Positions 1-11,314 of a DNA stretch of 64,000 nt are shown piece by piece. The notes below the pieces were generated by a model. The model was not told where the DNA came from and ran no database searches. It saw only the letters and a list, made by a program, of their open reading frames with translations. This stretch comes from Strongylocentrotus droebachiensis (lineage: Eukaryota > Echinodermata > Echinoidea > Camarodonta > Strongylocentrotidae): positions 335,190 to 399,189 of the forward strand of contig JAVYIG010001029.1 of assembly GCA_035222895.1 (NCBI GenBank), given 5' to 3'. The stretch's first letter is position 1, and each line of letters begins with the position of its first letter. Both the position numbers and the translations under genes were made by a program.

Positions 1-465
1 AAGGAAAGACAGAAAGAGAAAATGATAGAATGATAAAAACAAAGAATAACATAAGAAAAGGTGATAGAAGGAAAAAAAACAAAGAATAACATAAGAATAG
101 AAGGAAGAAACAAAGAATAACATAAGGAAAGACAGAAAGAGAAAATGATAGAATGATAAAAACAAAGAATAACATAAGAAAAGGTGATAGAAGGAAAAAA
201 AACAAAGAATAACATAAGAATAGAAGGAAGAAACAAAGAATAACATAAGGAAAGACAGAAAGAGAAAATGATAGAATGATAAAAACAAAGACAGAAAGAG
301 AAAATGATAGAATGATAAAAACAGAGAATAACATAAGAAAAGGTGATAGAAGGAAAAAAAACAAAGAATAACATAAGAATAGAAGGAAGAAACAAAGAAT
401 AACATAAGGAAAGACAGAAAGAGAAAATGATAGAAGGAAAAACAAGGAATAACATAACGGAACAG
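1..465. repeat. A-rich tandem repeat, ~122 bp unit
   Basis: Purine-rich DNA repeats with a period of about 122 bp. The motif aaggaaagacagaaagag recurs near 1, 124 and 246, then again near 285 and 408 with a shortened unit. Inside each unit the word aacaaagaataacataag occurs several times, so the array is itself built from a shorter unit. It begins at or before the window edge and has no coding potential. Confidence 0.85.
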
Positions 466-2075
466 GCCACGATGGTATAGTGAACGCAAATTGCATGCAA
501 AGCGGGCGCGCGGTTTTTCCCAAACCGGAAGAGGCTTCGTCATACAATCATGATTGAGAACTCCGTCCGTTCAATCGAAATTTAGCGACCGTGATTCTTT
601 TGAATCATGATACAAAACGCATCTTTTTCAGCGTTTCATGTTTGTGTTTTCAAACACGTTTATTTTTACGACCGACGAAAAAATCGCTTGAACGCATTGC
701 GTTTTAAACTAAACGTCTTTAGAAACCGTGATTCTAGGGTGAAAAAGTGTCGATTAAACGCACCCTAAAACACACGTAATGTCAGATAATGACAAACTGA
801 GTGTCAAATTTGAAAGAACATACAATTTAAATGACAAAATCTTCTTGGTTTGATCAAATGCGGTTCAGAGACCGCTGAAACATCCATAAATATCACGATG
901 TCTAATATTTGTGGTGGTACACAAATATTCGATAATTTAAAAAAGCCGTTGAAAAAAACGAAATAGCGCCTTTTACGTTGTATTTCAACCAATTGCCGAT
1001 GTTGGCTTTATGTTGGCTTTTTCGTGCTGGTTATAATACGCACAACCAGCCGGCCCGTGTATTGTTATTATTAATTAATTCATTAACTAACGGTCACCAT
1101 ATTTTGTTTAAGTGGGGCTGAATTGGTATGATCGTATTGGCTAAATTTCACACATTTTTGGGCTCTAAAATGACCTTCATAGCAATGTTAGGTCCAATAA
1201 GAGCACTTGAAATGTCATAAATAAGAATAATCATGCACCTTAAAGAAATTTGCGGTCTGAAACAAGAACTCAACTATCCCTTTAAGCATCAAATTTCTCG
1301 GATTGGTGGAATATTATCTACCTTTTGCACATGAACTTCAGGAAACTGATTTTTTAGATTTCAAAGAAATGTTGACATTTGAAACTATTAGGATAACCGT
1401 CAGTATTATAATCATAGGCTACGGTATTTTTCTGATTTGGAAATCTCATTTTGTTATTACAAACTAAAAAATGTGTAACATTTAGTAAATGTTGGAATTT
1501 CGATATTGAGATTGTTAAACCGATGTTAACATTTTTTTTGTTTTGCTTATGAAATGGAATATTTTCACGTTAGAGACGAAGCCGTGAATAAATGGGAAGA
1601 GCTTTTATTGAATATTGCAGAAAAGTATAGGCAATCTTAACAAAACGTGTAAAAAACAAACGCGTGGTTAAATGAATTCCTTATACAATAATGAAAGAGA
1701 GAGCAAAATTAAGGAAAACTGAGGCTAAATATTTTTTTCTTCTAAAAGATGAAAGAATATGGAAAGAGTACAAACGCCCCAAAAATAAATTCACTTCTGA
1801 AAAAGAAAAAGAAAAAGTTAAACGAAAGTATTATGAAAAATGTAAATAAATAACAACAAAGGTAAAAAAAATAAAAAAATTATTGGAGACTTTTTATAAT
1901 GTAATTGTTTCAAATGAAAATTTATTTTATACGATTTTAAGAGATTAATTTCAATAAATATTAACCATAGAATTGTTTTATGTTCGGACTACTTAATACG
2001 TCAAGTCGTTATCGTATGTTTCAATAGGTGACGCTCAAAGCTGTCGAAATTGCGAAAAGGTGATTTAAAAAAGAA
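466..2075. other. Intergenic, no gene seen
   Basis: AT-rich sequence with only short open frames that lack recognisable motifs. A segment near 795-850 (gtgtcaaatttgaaagaaca) has a near copy at 3395-3440, so part of it is dispersed repeat. I see nothing else that I can support here. Confidence 0.5.
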
Positions 2076-2650
2076 GTGGATGCATGTTCTATTGATGATA
2101 ATAATGTGAATAGCGGTGTCAGTAATAGTGTGGATAGCAGTGTGGATGAGAGTGTGGATAAGAGTGTGGATAATAGTGCGGATAACAGTATGGATAATAG
2201 TGTGGATAATGGTGTGGATGATAGTGTGGATAACAGAGTGTGGATGACAGTGTGGATGACAGTGTGGACATGAGTGTGGATATTGTGGATAATAGCGTGG
2301 ATAAGAGTGTGGGCATGAGTGTAGATAATAGTGTGGATAACAGAGTGTGGATGAGAGTGTGGATGACAGTGTAGACATGAGTGTGGATATTGTGGATAAT
2401 AGCGTGGATAACGGAGTGTGGACATGAGTGTAGATAATAGCGTGGATTAGAGTGTGGATTTGAGTGTGGACATGAGTGTAGATAATATTGTGGATAATAG
2501 TTTGGATGATAGTGTGGATGATAGTGTGGATAATAGAGTGGATAATAGTTTGGATGATAGTATCGAAAAGAACCTGGATAATAGGAGGGAAAATCGTGTT
2601 GACGATGGTAAAGTGCTGATAAAGTGTGGATAATAGGTAGACAGTAGTGA
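2076..2650 (+). repeat. Minisatellite, agtgtggata-type units
   Basis: About 570 bp of degenerate 10-12 bp units of the form agtgtggataa/c/g, with local higher-order copies (for example the blocks around 2240-2330 and 2340-2430). Because the unit is near 12 bp it leaves open frames on both strands that translate to monotonous SVDNSVDN-like or STLSSTL-like strings. These are repeat by-products, not genes. Confidence 0.85.
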
Positions 2651-2734
2651 ATATGATCGCAACAACCTTCGAAAAATCCGCAGTAAAATTGTAACTAGCA
2701 AAATTAACGTAAATTTTTAGAGGTCAGGATATTC

Positions 2735-3740
2735 ACATATATGTTTTTTAGTGTCCTAATGGTTAAGAGTAGCCTTACATCCAAAATACAAAAGATTTTC
2801 GCCATTTTCGAATCTGAAATTAGGCCATAAAGTGTGATATATCCATCATAGATATTTTATTTTGGTGTATACAACTAGGTTTCGGGGGTCGATACGACCA
2901 CCACAATTGCTGGAAATCAAAGATGGCGCCCAAAATGGTAGTCAGCTAGTCTCCTTTCAATGACCGGAGTGAAGGAGTTTTACAGTAAAGCTGTATTTAT
3001 TAAGACTTAAATTATGTTTTAGAGATAAGAATACTCATTGGTATGGTCAGTTGAATAATTATAAAGGAAGAGATTAGCCTTATACTCGATACCGTACCTA
3101 AGATGGCCGCCATTTTACAATTCAGGATGGCTGCCGGAACCTGAAAGTTACACAAAAAATATTCATGTGCTGTCATTTTTTGCGTCAATACCTAGGCTTT
3201 TCGGGCGGTCAATCCATTCAGACTGTGTATATTTATTATGATGGTCAGGGAGCCTGAAAATCCATGATGGTGTCCAAAATAGCAAGAAATTATACAACCT
3301 GATTTTGGTTATTTTGTAATATTTTTGTGTTTGAGATATTTGAGTTTTGGTATAGAGGGCGGTACACAATTTGTATGTGTGATAAAGAAAAATTGTGTGT
3401 CAAATTTGAAAGAGCATACAATTTAAAGGCCAAGCATACACAATTATAGCATGTTGTAAATAAATCAAAGGTTAAAACTGCCAAATATCACGGGTCATCT
3501 TATGTATGGTACTGAATAAAAGTTGATAGTTATTCAAAAAAATACCAATAAATATCCTAATCTCTCAAACATGATTTGATTCCTATCAATAACTAAAGTT
3601 TTACTGTAAATAGTAATGCACTTCAGTCATTAATTCATAGGAGACTGACGATCATGTTGGCGGCCATCTTAGATACGGTATCATGGAAACTATAATCCTT
3701 TATAATTTTCTAAATTGTCTGCCCCTTGGAACTCATCCGT
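2735..3740. repeat. Inverted-repeat element, ~1 kb
   Basis: Left-arm words (taccgtacctaagatggccgcc near 3090, ttttacagtaaag near 2980) recur in reverse complement on the right (ggcggccatcttagatacggta near 3660, ctttagttttactgtaaa region near 3596). Order and orientation fit a non-autonomous element with imperfect inverted arms and a ~400 bp centre. Exact ends and target duplication were not resolved. Confidence 0.5.
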
Positions 3741-6700
3741 AGAAATAAAATTGGGTCCTCAAGACAATCTTTTGTTGGTAAAGATTATTCTCAGGAGAGG
3801 AGTGTGAGTTTTATGTAGTTTAAAGTGACTCGGTAACATTGTTGAAGGTTGATGAAAAAACTGCGTCATTTTTGTACGAAATGTTACTTATTATATTCCT
3901 TCAACTATACTAACCCTCTAATAACATGCAAACAAATCTCGAACCACCAATATATTTATGGTTTTCTTAGAAGGCGCCACTGTGCGACACCCTCTATTAA
4001 ACAGTAGACTCTCCCAACCATTTTTGAAATTTCCCCAACCGTTTTGCCATGAAAAAAAGACATAAGATAGGCTTTTAGAAATCTTTTAACACTTTTATGT
4101 CTTAAATGGTATGTAGAGCGAATTAATTGGTTTGTGACGATTTTCATTAACCTAAAATATAATTAAATTGTAATTGTAAAGTTGAGAGAATTAAGGAATC
4201 GATCAAATCAGTTTTCCCCAATTTTTATCACTAATAATGATTTGTGTTCACTCAAACTTTCAGATTATTCTAATTGTACATCTAGCATCTAAGTCGCTAC
4301 CTAAGCACCATTTTATCTCATCTGAACAATGTTACCCAGTCCCTTTAAGCTTCTAACAACCTTAAAATTTTAGTAGGCAAGCTTTCGTCCACTTTTGTGG
4401 ACTTTTGATTATTCACACAATTTATTGCTGTCAGGATACAAGATAGGTGACCATGAATAGCAAAAGTCTCTATACAGTGAAGAGTTAATCCTCAGTTTAT
4501 GTCCAGATGGATCCTTTTACCATTCTTGACCGGAAGTGCGTTTCAAACTGAATAATGTGTGTATCGTCCCATCGAATGTTGTGTTCGGCTTCCCAGCAAT
4601 CAATTGAACATTGTTCTACGTAAGTTGAAGTATACAATTGGCTGTAAGAAATTTTGGGCGATTGGCATTCGATGTTTTGGACCGTTTAGCTTACATGGAA
4701 ATCACATCTGGACCGCCAAAGAAAAGGTTTGAGAACCCACTCTCTTTCACGTTATCCCTCTCCTCCCCCTCCCCTCTCTCCTTTCAGCCACAGCCCTAAC
4801 CTTTTCACCAACATTTCTTATTTTTAATTCTCTCTCTCTCTCTCTCTCGCTTTCTCTTTCTTCTCTCCCTTCTTTTTCTCCTGTCCTCCTCTTCTCTTCC
4901 TCTTTGTAATATTCGTAACTTTTCTCCTCTTTTTCTAGACAAAATGTCGTCAAAGGAATGACATTTGAATGGTAAATGATTAATGAAATATTATTACATT
5001 GTTTAATTCAACAGGATTCATTTGTTAATCAACAAAACACCACAATATATGATCTCAAGCATTCACAAATCCATAATATGACTGAAGTTTATGGCTTGCA
5101 ACATGATTGAATTTACAATTTCATAGTTTTGGTCACTCGCCCAAAACATGTACATTAAATGGAGGTCATCAAAGATTTAAAAATAGAGTTGAGTTCTGGT
5201 AAAGATGGAAAAGAAAACGATTTATGAGCTTTCTTATTAGTCAAACCTGCTTTTAAATTAGTGACTGTCTACAAAGACCACTGTTTCCCATTAAAATGGT
5301 TTCTTATTGAAACATGTACTTAAGGAACCTGTCTACAAAGACCACTTTTTGTGTTTCCCTTGGGCAGTCGCTATAGACAGGTTTGACTGTATTTGTATGT
5401 CAGTTTGGGAGAATTTTATTGTAGAAGGATTTCTTTTCATATATTTAAAATAGGAGAAGTAAATAGTTCAAAAGATTGGACCAAACAATTGTGTGTGTAG
5501 TCCCATATACACATTTCTGTGTGCAGTCAATATGATCTACAAAGACTGTGTCAATTTCTTTATGTTGTAATCTGGTCATTCTAAAATTTCAGGGGTAACC
5601 TTTCCTCGATTACTTCCAGACAGTACAGTATGTGTCTTTCACAATCCAATCACATTCCCAGAACTCAACTTTATCTTTAAAAGAGTCTGTGAAAAAATAT
5701 GCCCATGCATGCCATGGCACAACAGACTTTATTTCTATCGCATTGTTATCTTCGCTACTTACTAAGTAACCATATGAGAGGAATTAGTGCATGCATTAGT
5801 TAACCAAAGCGATGTTTGCATTGTGTGTTTTGCATTAACTCTGTATAATACGTACAATGTCTTCGCTTTTCCCTTTCAAAACACATGGCACATCAACACA
5901 ACTGCCATTCTCGTCTGCTATGTTCAGTCAATGTCAACAAAATGATACCTTGGGCCACGCACATGAAAGTTACAAATAGCCTCTGACGTAAGAATAATCA
6001 TGTTAATATATTAAGAGAAATATATTAAGAGACACATGCATATCATAAAAGTACTTGCGACCATGTCAAGTTCAACCCTTTAAAAGGAATTCAAACCTTT
6101 TCACATGTTCATAAGATATATACATTTTAAAAAGACAGAGACCAAATGAAAAAAGAAAGAATGCACACTTATATGAAAATGGCAAGAAAAAAATACACAC
6201 GACTACCACAGTGGAAAGAGACAGTTAAAAATGAAGCTAAAATATATACAAAACAAAATATGTACACAGAGGTCACCAAAAAAAATGGGTGTGTAATGGT
6301 AATACTGATAGTTTGTCTGAAGCACACAATAATTGACATTAAGGGGAAATGTCACCTTGATATCAAGTTGCTTTGAAGGAAAGCAAACAAATTTAGAGAT
6401 CAAATGTAGGAACATGCATACGACAGTCTGAGTGAATTAAATAAACAGTATTACAGTGGCGTAATGCCCTTCCAACTCTAAGCAGATGATATGCATCAAT
6501 AGTAGGTCTATGGATATATTGACTGCTATGAGAAGCATAGCTGTTTTTATAGGCTCAAGGGGAGGTTACATCCTGCCATGACCCCGAGGCGGGTATTATG
6601 TCCAATCAGATGACTAGATTTATTCAACAAACTAAAGAGAGGTATATGAACCGATTTACTAACATATTCAAATTGTAGGCATGGTTTGTTTAGAAAGTTT

Positions 6701-9700
6701 GTTCTTGACCTCCTGAATGCCTGTCTGAGACTTGCCCAGCATAGCAACACATTATGTAAGCAGACTGGATTCCAAGTAATGGAATACGTCTAGATGCCCA
6801 GGAAAGAAACATCCATACATGTGTATGTGTTACTAAACCGGTCTATTGTGCATTCATTATCATATCAGGTTTCACATTGAAAGGGAATTCAGATGAGATC
6901 ACAATCAATGTTAGAGAATCAGAATGTTAGAAAATCCATTGAATTACATTACAAGTGCAATGTAAATGCAATCATTCATATATATCACCATAAAAATAAG
7001 TAGATATTTTTTTTAAAATCATTTGATTCTTTAAATACATTACCATACCAAGAAGCATGCAGCGGTTCTACAGGTACAGTCTAAATACGATCACTTGAAT
7101 TTGAGCATTGTGATAGCGAAAAGGTTGAAAAGAGTGGACTCGGGTGTACAAATCCTTTAAAAAACCCATGTACAATCCCTATCATTATTAGCACACAATT
7201 TCAATTCAAAGTTCATTAAACTTGCACATTCGTTAACAAAATTCACAGCTTATATGTATAGCTACTGTTAAGGTTAATGCCCAGAAAAACTTCAACCAAG
7301 ACAATGTCTGGCTGAACAACACGTATAGTATAGTGGGTACAGTCATGTATAAGTAAGCATATCATCATAATTATCATGATCAATGAACACCGTGGCCTAT
7401 GAAGATGGAATACATTTTTTATCCTTACCTCTTTTCATGATATGATTTATAACAATAATTATGATTGATTTTTTATAGATAAAATTGATACATGGATCTT
7501 CTAGAAACATTATTGATCAATCTTTAAGGATTAATCTTGACGGTTCAATCTTTAAGGATCAATCATTACGGATCAATATTTATTGATCAGTAAAGTTCTG
7601 AGAGGATATGAACTTTATCTATCTATAAATCATACTGTCACAATCAATTCCATGAAAAGAGATCAGAAAAATTATTTCAACTTGATGGACAATGATGCAT
7701 GTATTTTAACTTTCAACTGTTTTCCATCATCCAAAATTTATTTGGATATTTACATTTGAATTGCCACACTGACGTTTAAAACTTGTATGCCATTAAAATT
7801 CATGCTAAATATACATGTACATCTTATCATCTTTGCTGCCAAATGTTCAGGAACAAAAGAAATCAATAAAATTTGGCCGTGTGGAGTCAATTTGAGGAAT
7901 ACACGTGCTACACGATATCAATTAGACATTTAAAATTCATTATCTCTTGCGGTTCTGCTTTTTGCACAAACAGTTCATGGATACTTTTCATTGAATTTAA
8001 AAACAAAGTGACATAAAAATCCATATTGATAAGAATTCTTACTTTCCATTTAAAAAGCCAAAGGACTCAGTTCACAACATTGGCAAATTTTAGAGGTAGA
8101 ATGTCTTTGCAGCTTTGGTTATGAACTTTACTTACTACAAACTAGCACCAGTAAGAAATTTGGAAACCTGCTTTTAATGTTGTATTGTTTCGCTTGACAA
8201 TCGTAGTGAAGTCAATGGGGACACCATTTTTATTGGTGTGTACAGTTCTTTCATTTACCTGTTTCATTACAAATTTATAAAGGGATCTGTTAACACTGCA
8301 AACCCAATTAGAAAGAAAAGAGGTACAATATTCTTCAGAATTATGAATAATTAATATGGTCAAAAATTGAATAGGATATATCAATTGAATTACAACCAAT
8401 GGTAACAGATGCTTTAATTCAATATTTTGAATTGAAAAGGGAGTGTTTCAATTGTGCCAACATCAGTTCTAAAATGTTTGAAAAGAGCAAATAACAGAGT
8501 TTCAAGCAAAAGGATTATTGCAAAACATGAAAGTTTTGCAAATTTCACAAATAGTCAAGATTTGTGAAAGATCTAATGGTTATATGCTTTAAAATAAGTG
8601 TATCACAACAAGTTTGGCAATTTGAGAAATTTTCTTGAGCGATATACACAACAAATTTTGTTTCATAAAAACTGTTTCTTTAAGCCTCGTTAAGATGTGT
8701 GGTGGTAAACTGCTGCATTTTTTAATGACATAAAGTGTCAAACCTTTCACATAACACAGAGCTAAGTGAATACACGTAGGACCTTTGTTGCAGGCTTTTG
8801 CAATTCATTTACATGTAAAAGAAATGCAGGTTTTTTTATCATCATATCTGAACTGTCAACGGGCGTATACAAAATAAATTTACTTTTTATGAAAATTACA
8901 TGTAACAAACAATGTTGGCTAATATTGTTAAACAAGTGTTGTAAACTTTAATTTGTCTAACAGTTCCATGCATACACCCTTTTCCATTTAAGCATCTTAT
9001 TACATCTACAGTTTGAACCCTATTAGTATATTTCTACCCGCATATAGTCCTTGGGATAATAATGAATGGTTTTGGTCCACTGGTTTCCCAAAAATACAGA
9101 TTTGCATAAGTAAGATATCAGATTTCAAAATAATGCACCTAAATCTAATTTCTCTTCCACCCCCCGCCCCCCACTGCAAACTAGGATGAAGGATGTGTTT
9201 ACATACTCCTAACACATTTTGAATGTTAAACACTTAAATCAAATGTGGTCCTACGCTTTGGACATACTTCAATTAAAAAAAAACTCCCTTAATGAAGTAA
9301 AGGAAAACAGAGAAAAATGAGGTAAAAATGTAAACTTAACTGTTAAATACATGCAAAGGAAGAAATAAACAAGCTATAGCCTAAGTATATACAAATCGTT
9401 TCATATGCAAATGCGAACACAAAACATGTATTTACCATCAATATCGAAGAGAAAATAGTAAAACAAAAATAAGAGGCAAAGAATAATTGCCTATTATATT
9501 ATTGTCTTTAGAGAACATTTCATGCTCTGTTCACAGTGAGACTGTATGATAACTTTCTTATAAAAATGGTTATCCTTAACAAACTAAAACGTACTCTGTA
9601 CAACTCTGGTTTTCAGTGCGAACACATCACTGATATATTAGTAAAATACTATGTTAGATAGCTGCTAGTAGTTCCAACAACAAAAAAAGGATGATATAAG

Positions 9701-10070
9701 GTCAGAAATTCTAAATCAAGTGAAAAAAGTTTGCTAAGAAAGAGTTTAGAGAAGCATTTCATTCAAAATCTTTCTCACTAATTTCTAGTTTTTTATTCAC
9801 ATTCCTATGTTACGCTCATGCAGAGCTAATTTTCTCAAGGTTTTCAAGATGCTCTGTCTCTATTTTTTGTTCCTTGTGAAATTTGAATATTATAAATAGT
9901 AAAATGACCATGCTAAGTAATAATACCAGAATAATACAGCAATTTTGTGTAAAAATGTAATAATTTTTTTTGGACAAATCACTCAGCCTTTCATATAAAT
10001 AAATGACAAATGTTATCTCTGCAGTTTCCAAACACAGGTTATACATGAGAGCCACTACAAAACAATGCTA
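3741..10070. other. Intergenic, AT-rich, no gene recognised
   Basis: Long AT-rich stretch downstream of the GREB1 stop codon. It holds a pyrimidine-rich tract at 4741-4935, one MITE (5239-5390) and many short open frames without conserved residues. The segment near 5490-5530 (tagtcccatatacac) matches part of a dispersed LINE-derived repeat also seen near 43960, 48735 and 62500. No gene can be supported. Confidence 0.5.
5239..5390. repeat. MITE with TIR AGTCAAACCTG / CAGGTTTGACT
   Basis: Terminal inverted repeats agtcaaacctg and caggtttgact flank 150 bp that contain twice the phrase gtctacaaagaccac. Related copies with the same ends or internal phrase lie at 39275-39495, 33865-33950, 36228-36370 and 50475-50640, so this is a multi-copy family in this locus. 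Confidence 0.65.
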
Positions 10071-10110
10071 ATCCCTTCACAAAGGTGACCATAAACAGAG
10101 ACTCAAGACA

Positions 10111-10317
10111 TTAAACTCTTTCTTCAGCCTTCAAACACAATCCAATTTCCTCCACATCGTCGTACTGCATCAGCAACAGCACAAGCGACGGCAATAGATC
10201 TGAAGAAGCTTGCAGCATGGCAAGTGAAAGTTCATCTGTCTGTAAGACTTGACGCTCCTGGCCCTCCAAAATTATTACCCCGGCTTTAGTATGGTTGCTG
10301 TAATTGTGCTCAAGCAT
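10111..10317 (-). CDS. Hypothetical open frame, 68 codons
   Basis: Minus-strand open frame ending in TAA, rich in Leu, Glu and Asp (for example SSDLLPSLVLLLMQYDDVEE), with a more coding-like composition than its surroundings. A possible splice acceptor lies inside it (cacaattacag, minus strand). It lies about 820 bp beyond the GREB1 stop codon, so it could be a 3' exon of another gene or chance. I do not recognise it, and no partner exon was found. Confidence 0.2.
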   Translation of the reverse strand: MLEHNYSNHTKAGVIILEGQERQVLQTDELSLAMLQASSDLLPSLVLLLMQYDDVEEIGLCLKAEERV

Positions 10318-10887
10318 TTTGAGGAATTAATTCCTGCCAGGTGCCCATTTAGCTCTGGGTTAACGGTGGCAAATGCACCTTTCGGGACAATCATTCCACA
10401 TTTTGGGGTTTGGCTCAATAACTTTTGATACAAAAGCTTTAAAAAAATATGCCAGATGCATGAGTTAGAAAGGACACTTTTTTGTGGACACATTGCATTC
10501 TTTTTTGTTTCATGACTATATTGCGCTGCTTGATACCAGACTTTCAAAAAAGGAAAAAAAGCTTTAAAATCCTTTAACTGGCAACACTTTGAAAGATTCA
10601 AGATCATTGTTTTTAGATCAAAATTTGCAATTTTCAAAACTTGTTAACAACATTATTGCCCATGTGTATATTTTCTTCAGAGACATCACATTTTTATTTT
10701 AAGAATGTGGAAATAAAAGAAAAAAAATCATTGTTGCCAATTTGAGAAACATATGGTATCAATATAGCAGTAATATAAATGTTGTCCTGAAAGGTTTTGT
10801 GTCTTGCCAAAGGATATTATTACCGTGCGAGTCACTCAAACCCTTCTGCTTTGTAGTCCAGCGTTCATGTATAATTAGTAGGGCATA

Positions 10888-11039
10888 CCTAAGCCCTGTT
10901 TCACAATACTTGTCATTAGTAACAAATTACAGTTTTTATTTTAAGCTACTGAAATCCTTGCTTCTTATTGGTTATCAACAGATTTGTCACTGATTTTTGT
11001 CGTTTTTCGTTGAAAAAAAGACTTTGTGAAACGGGTCCC
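10888..11039. repeat. MITE with GTTTCACAAAG ends, copy 1
   Basis: About 150 bp starting ctgtttcacaat and ending ctttgtgaaacgg, with internal words cttgtcattagtaac and gttatcaacagatttgtcactg. A second copy in the opposite orientation lies at 49556-49705, between GREB1 exons 2 and 3. Confidence 0.65.
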
Positions 11040-11068
11040 TGAAGTTGTTTATACAGGTTGGATTGTGT

Positions 11069-11160
11069 CTTACGAGCGTTCCCCATCGTGCCTTACGAGC
11101 GTTCCTCCTCTTGCCTTACGAGCGTTCCTCCTAGTGTCTTAAGAGCGTTCCTCCTCGTGA
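11069..11160 (-). repeat. 23-bp tandem repeat x4 spanning the GREB1 stop codon
   Basis: Four units of exactly 23 bp start at 11069, 11092, 11115 and 11138 on the plus strand (cttacgagcgttcctcc-type). The unit nearest the CDS supplies the last codons (EERS) and the TAA stop. The other three lie in the 3' UTR with cttacg in place of cttaag. Confidence 0.85.
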
Positions 11161-11314
11161 CGTCCTGTCAGCATGAAGAGCGGTTGCTCGGCCGCTACGT
11201 TGGCGGTCTGAAACTCGTCGCGTAGTCTGAATCTCCACTGCTCCTCCAGGTCTAGTTGGACGACCTGACGCCGCAGCGAGTTCCGGTCTGCACTGATCAG
11301 GCATAGCCGAGCAC
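11139..11314 (-). CDS. GREB1: GREB1 exon 30 (last coding exon, stop)
   Basis: Acceptor tttcccag precedes GTGCTCGG. The frame reads [30 protein letters not shown] and LFMLTGRH, then EEERS and TAA at 11139-11141. Vertebrate GREB1 ends just after LTGRH, so the last five residues are extra and come from a 23-bp tandem repeat. 176 bp, entered in phase 1. Confidence 0.95.

Noticed and set aside
9816..10055. 79-codon frame with a hydrophobic, membrane-like segment
   Set aside because: AT-rich sequence readily yields Ile/Leu/Phe runs; no splice partner or family likeness was seen.
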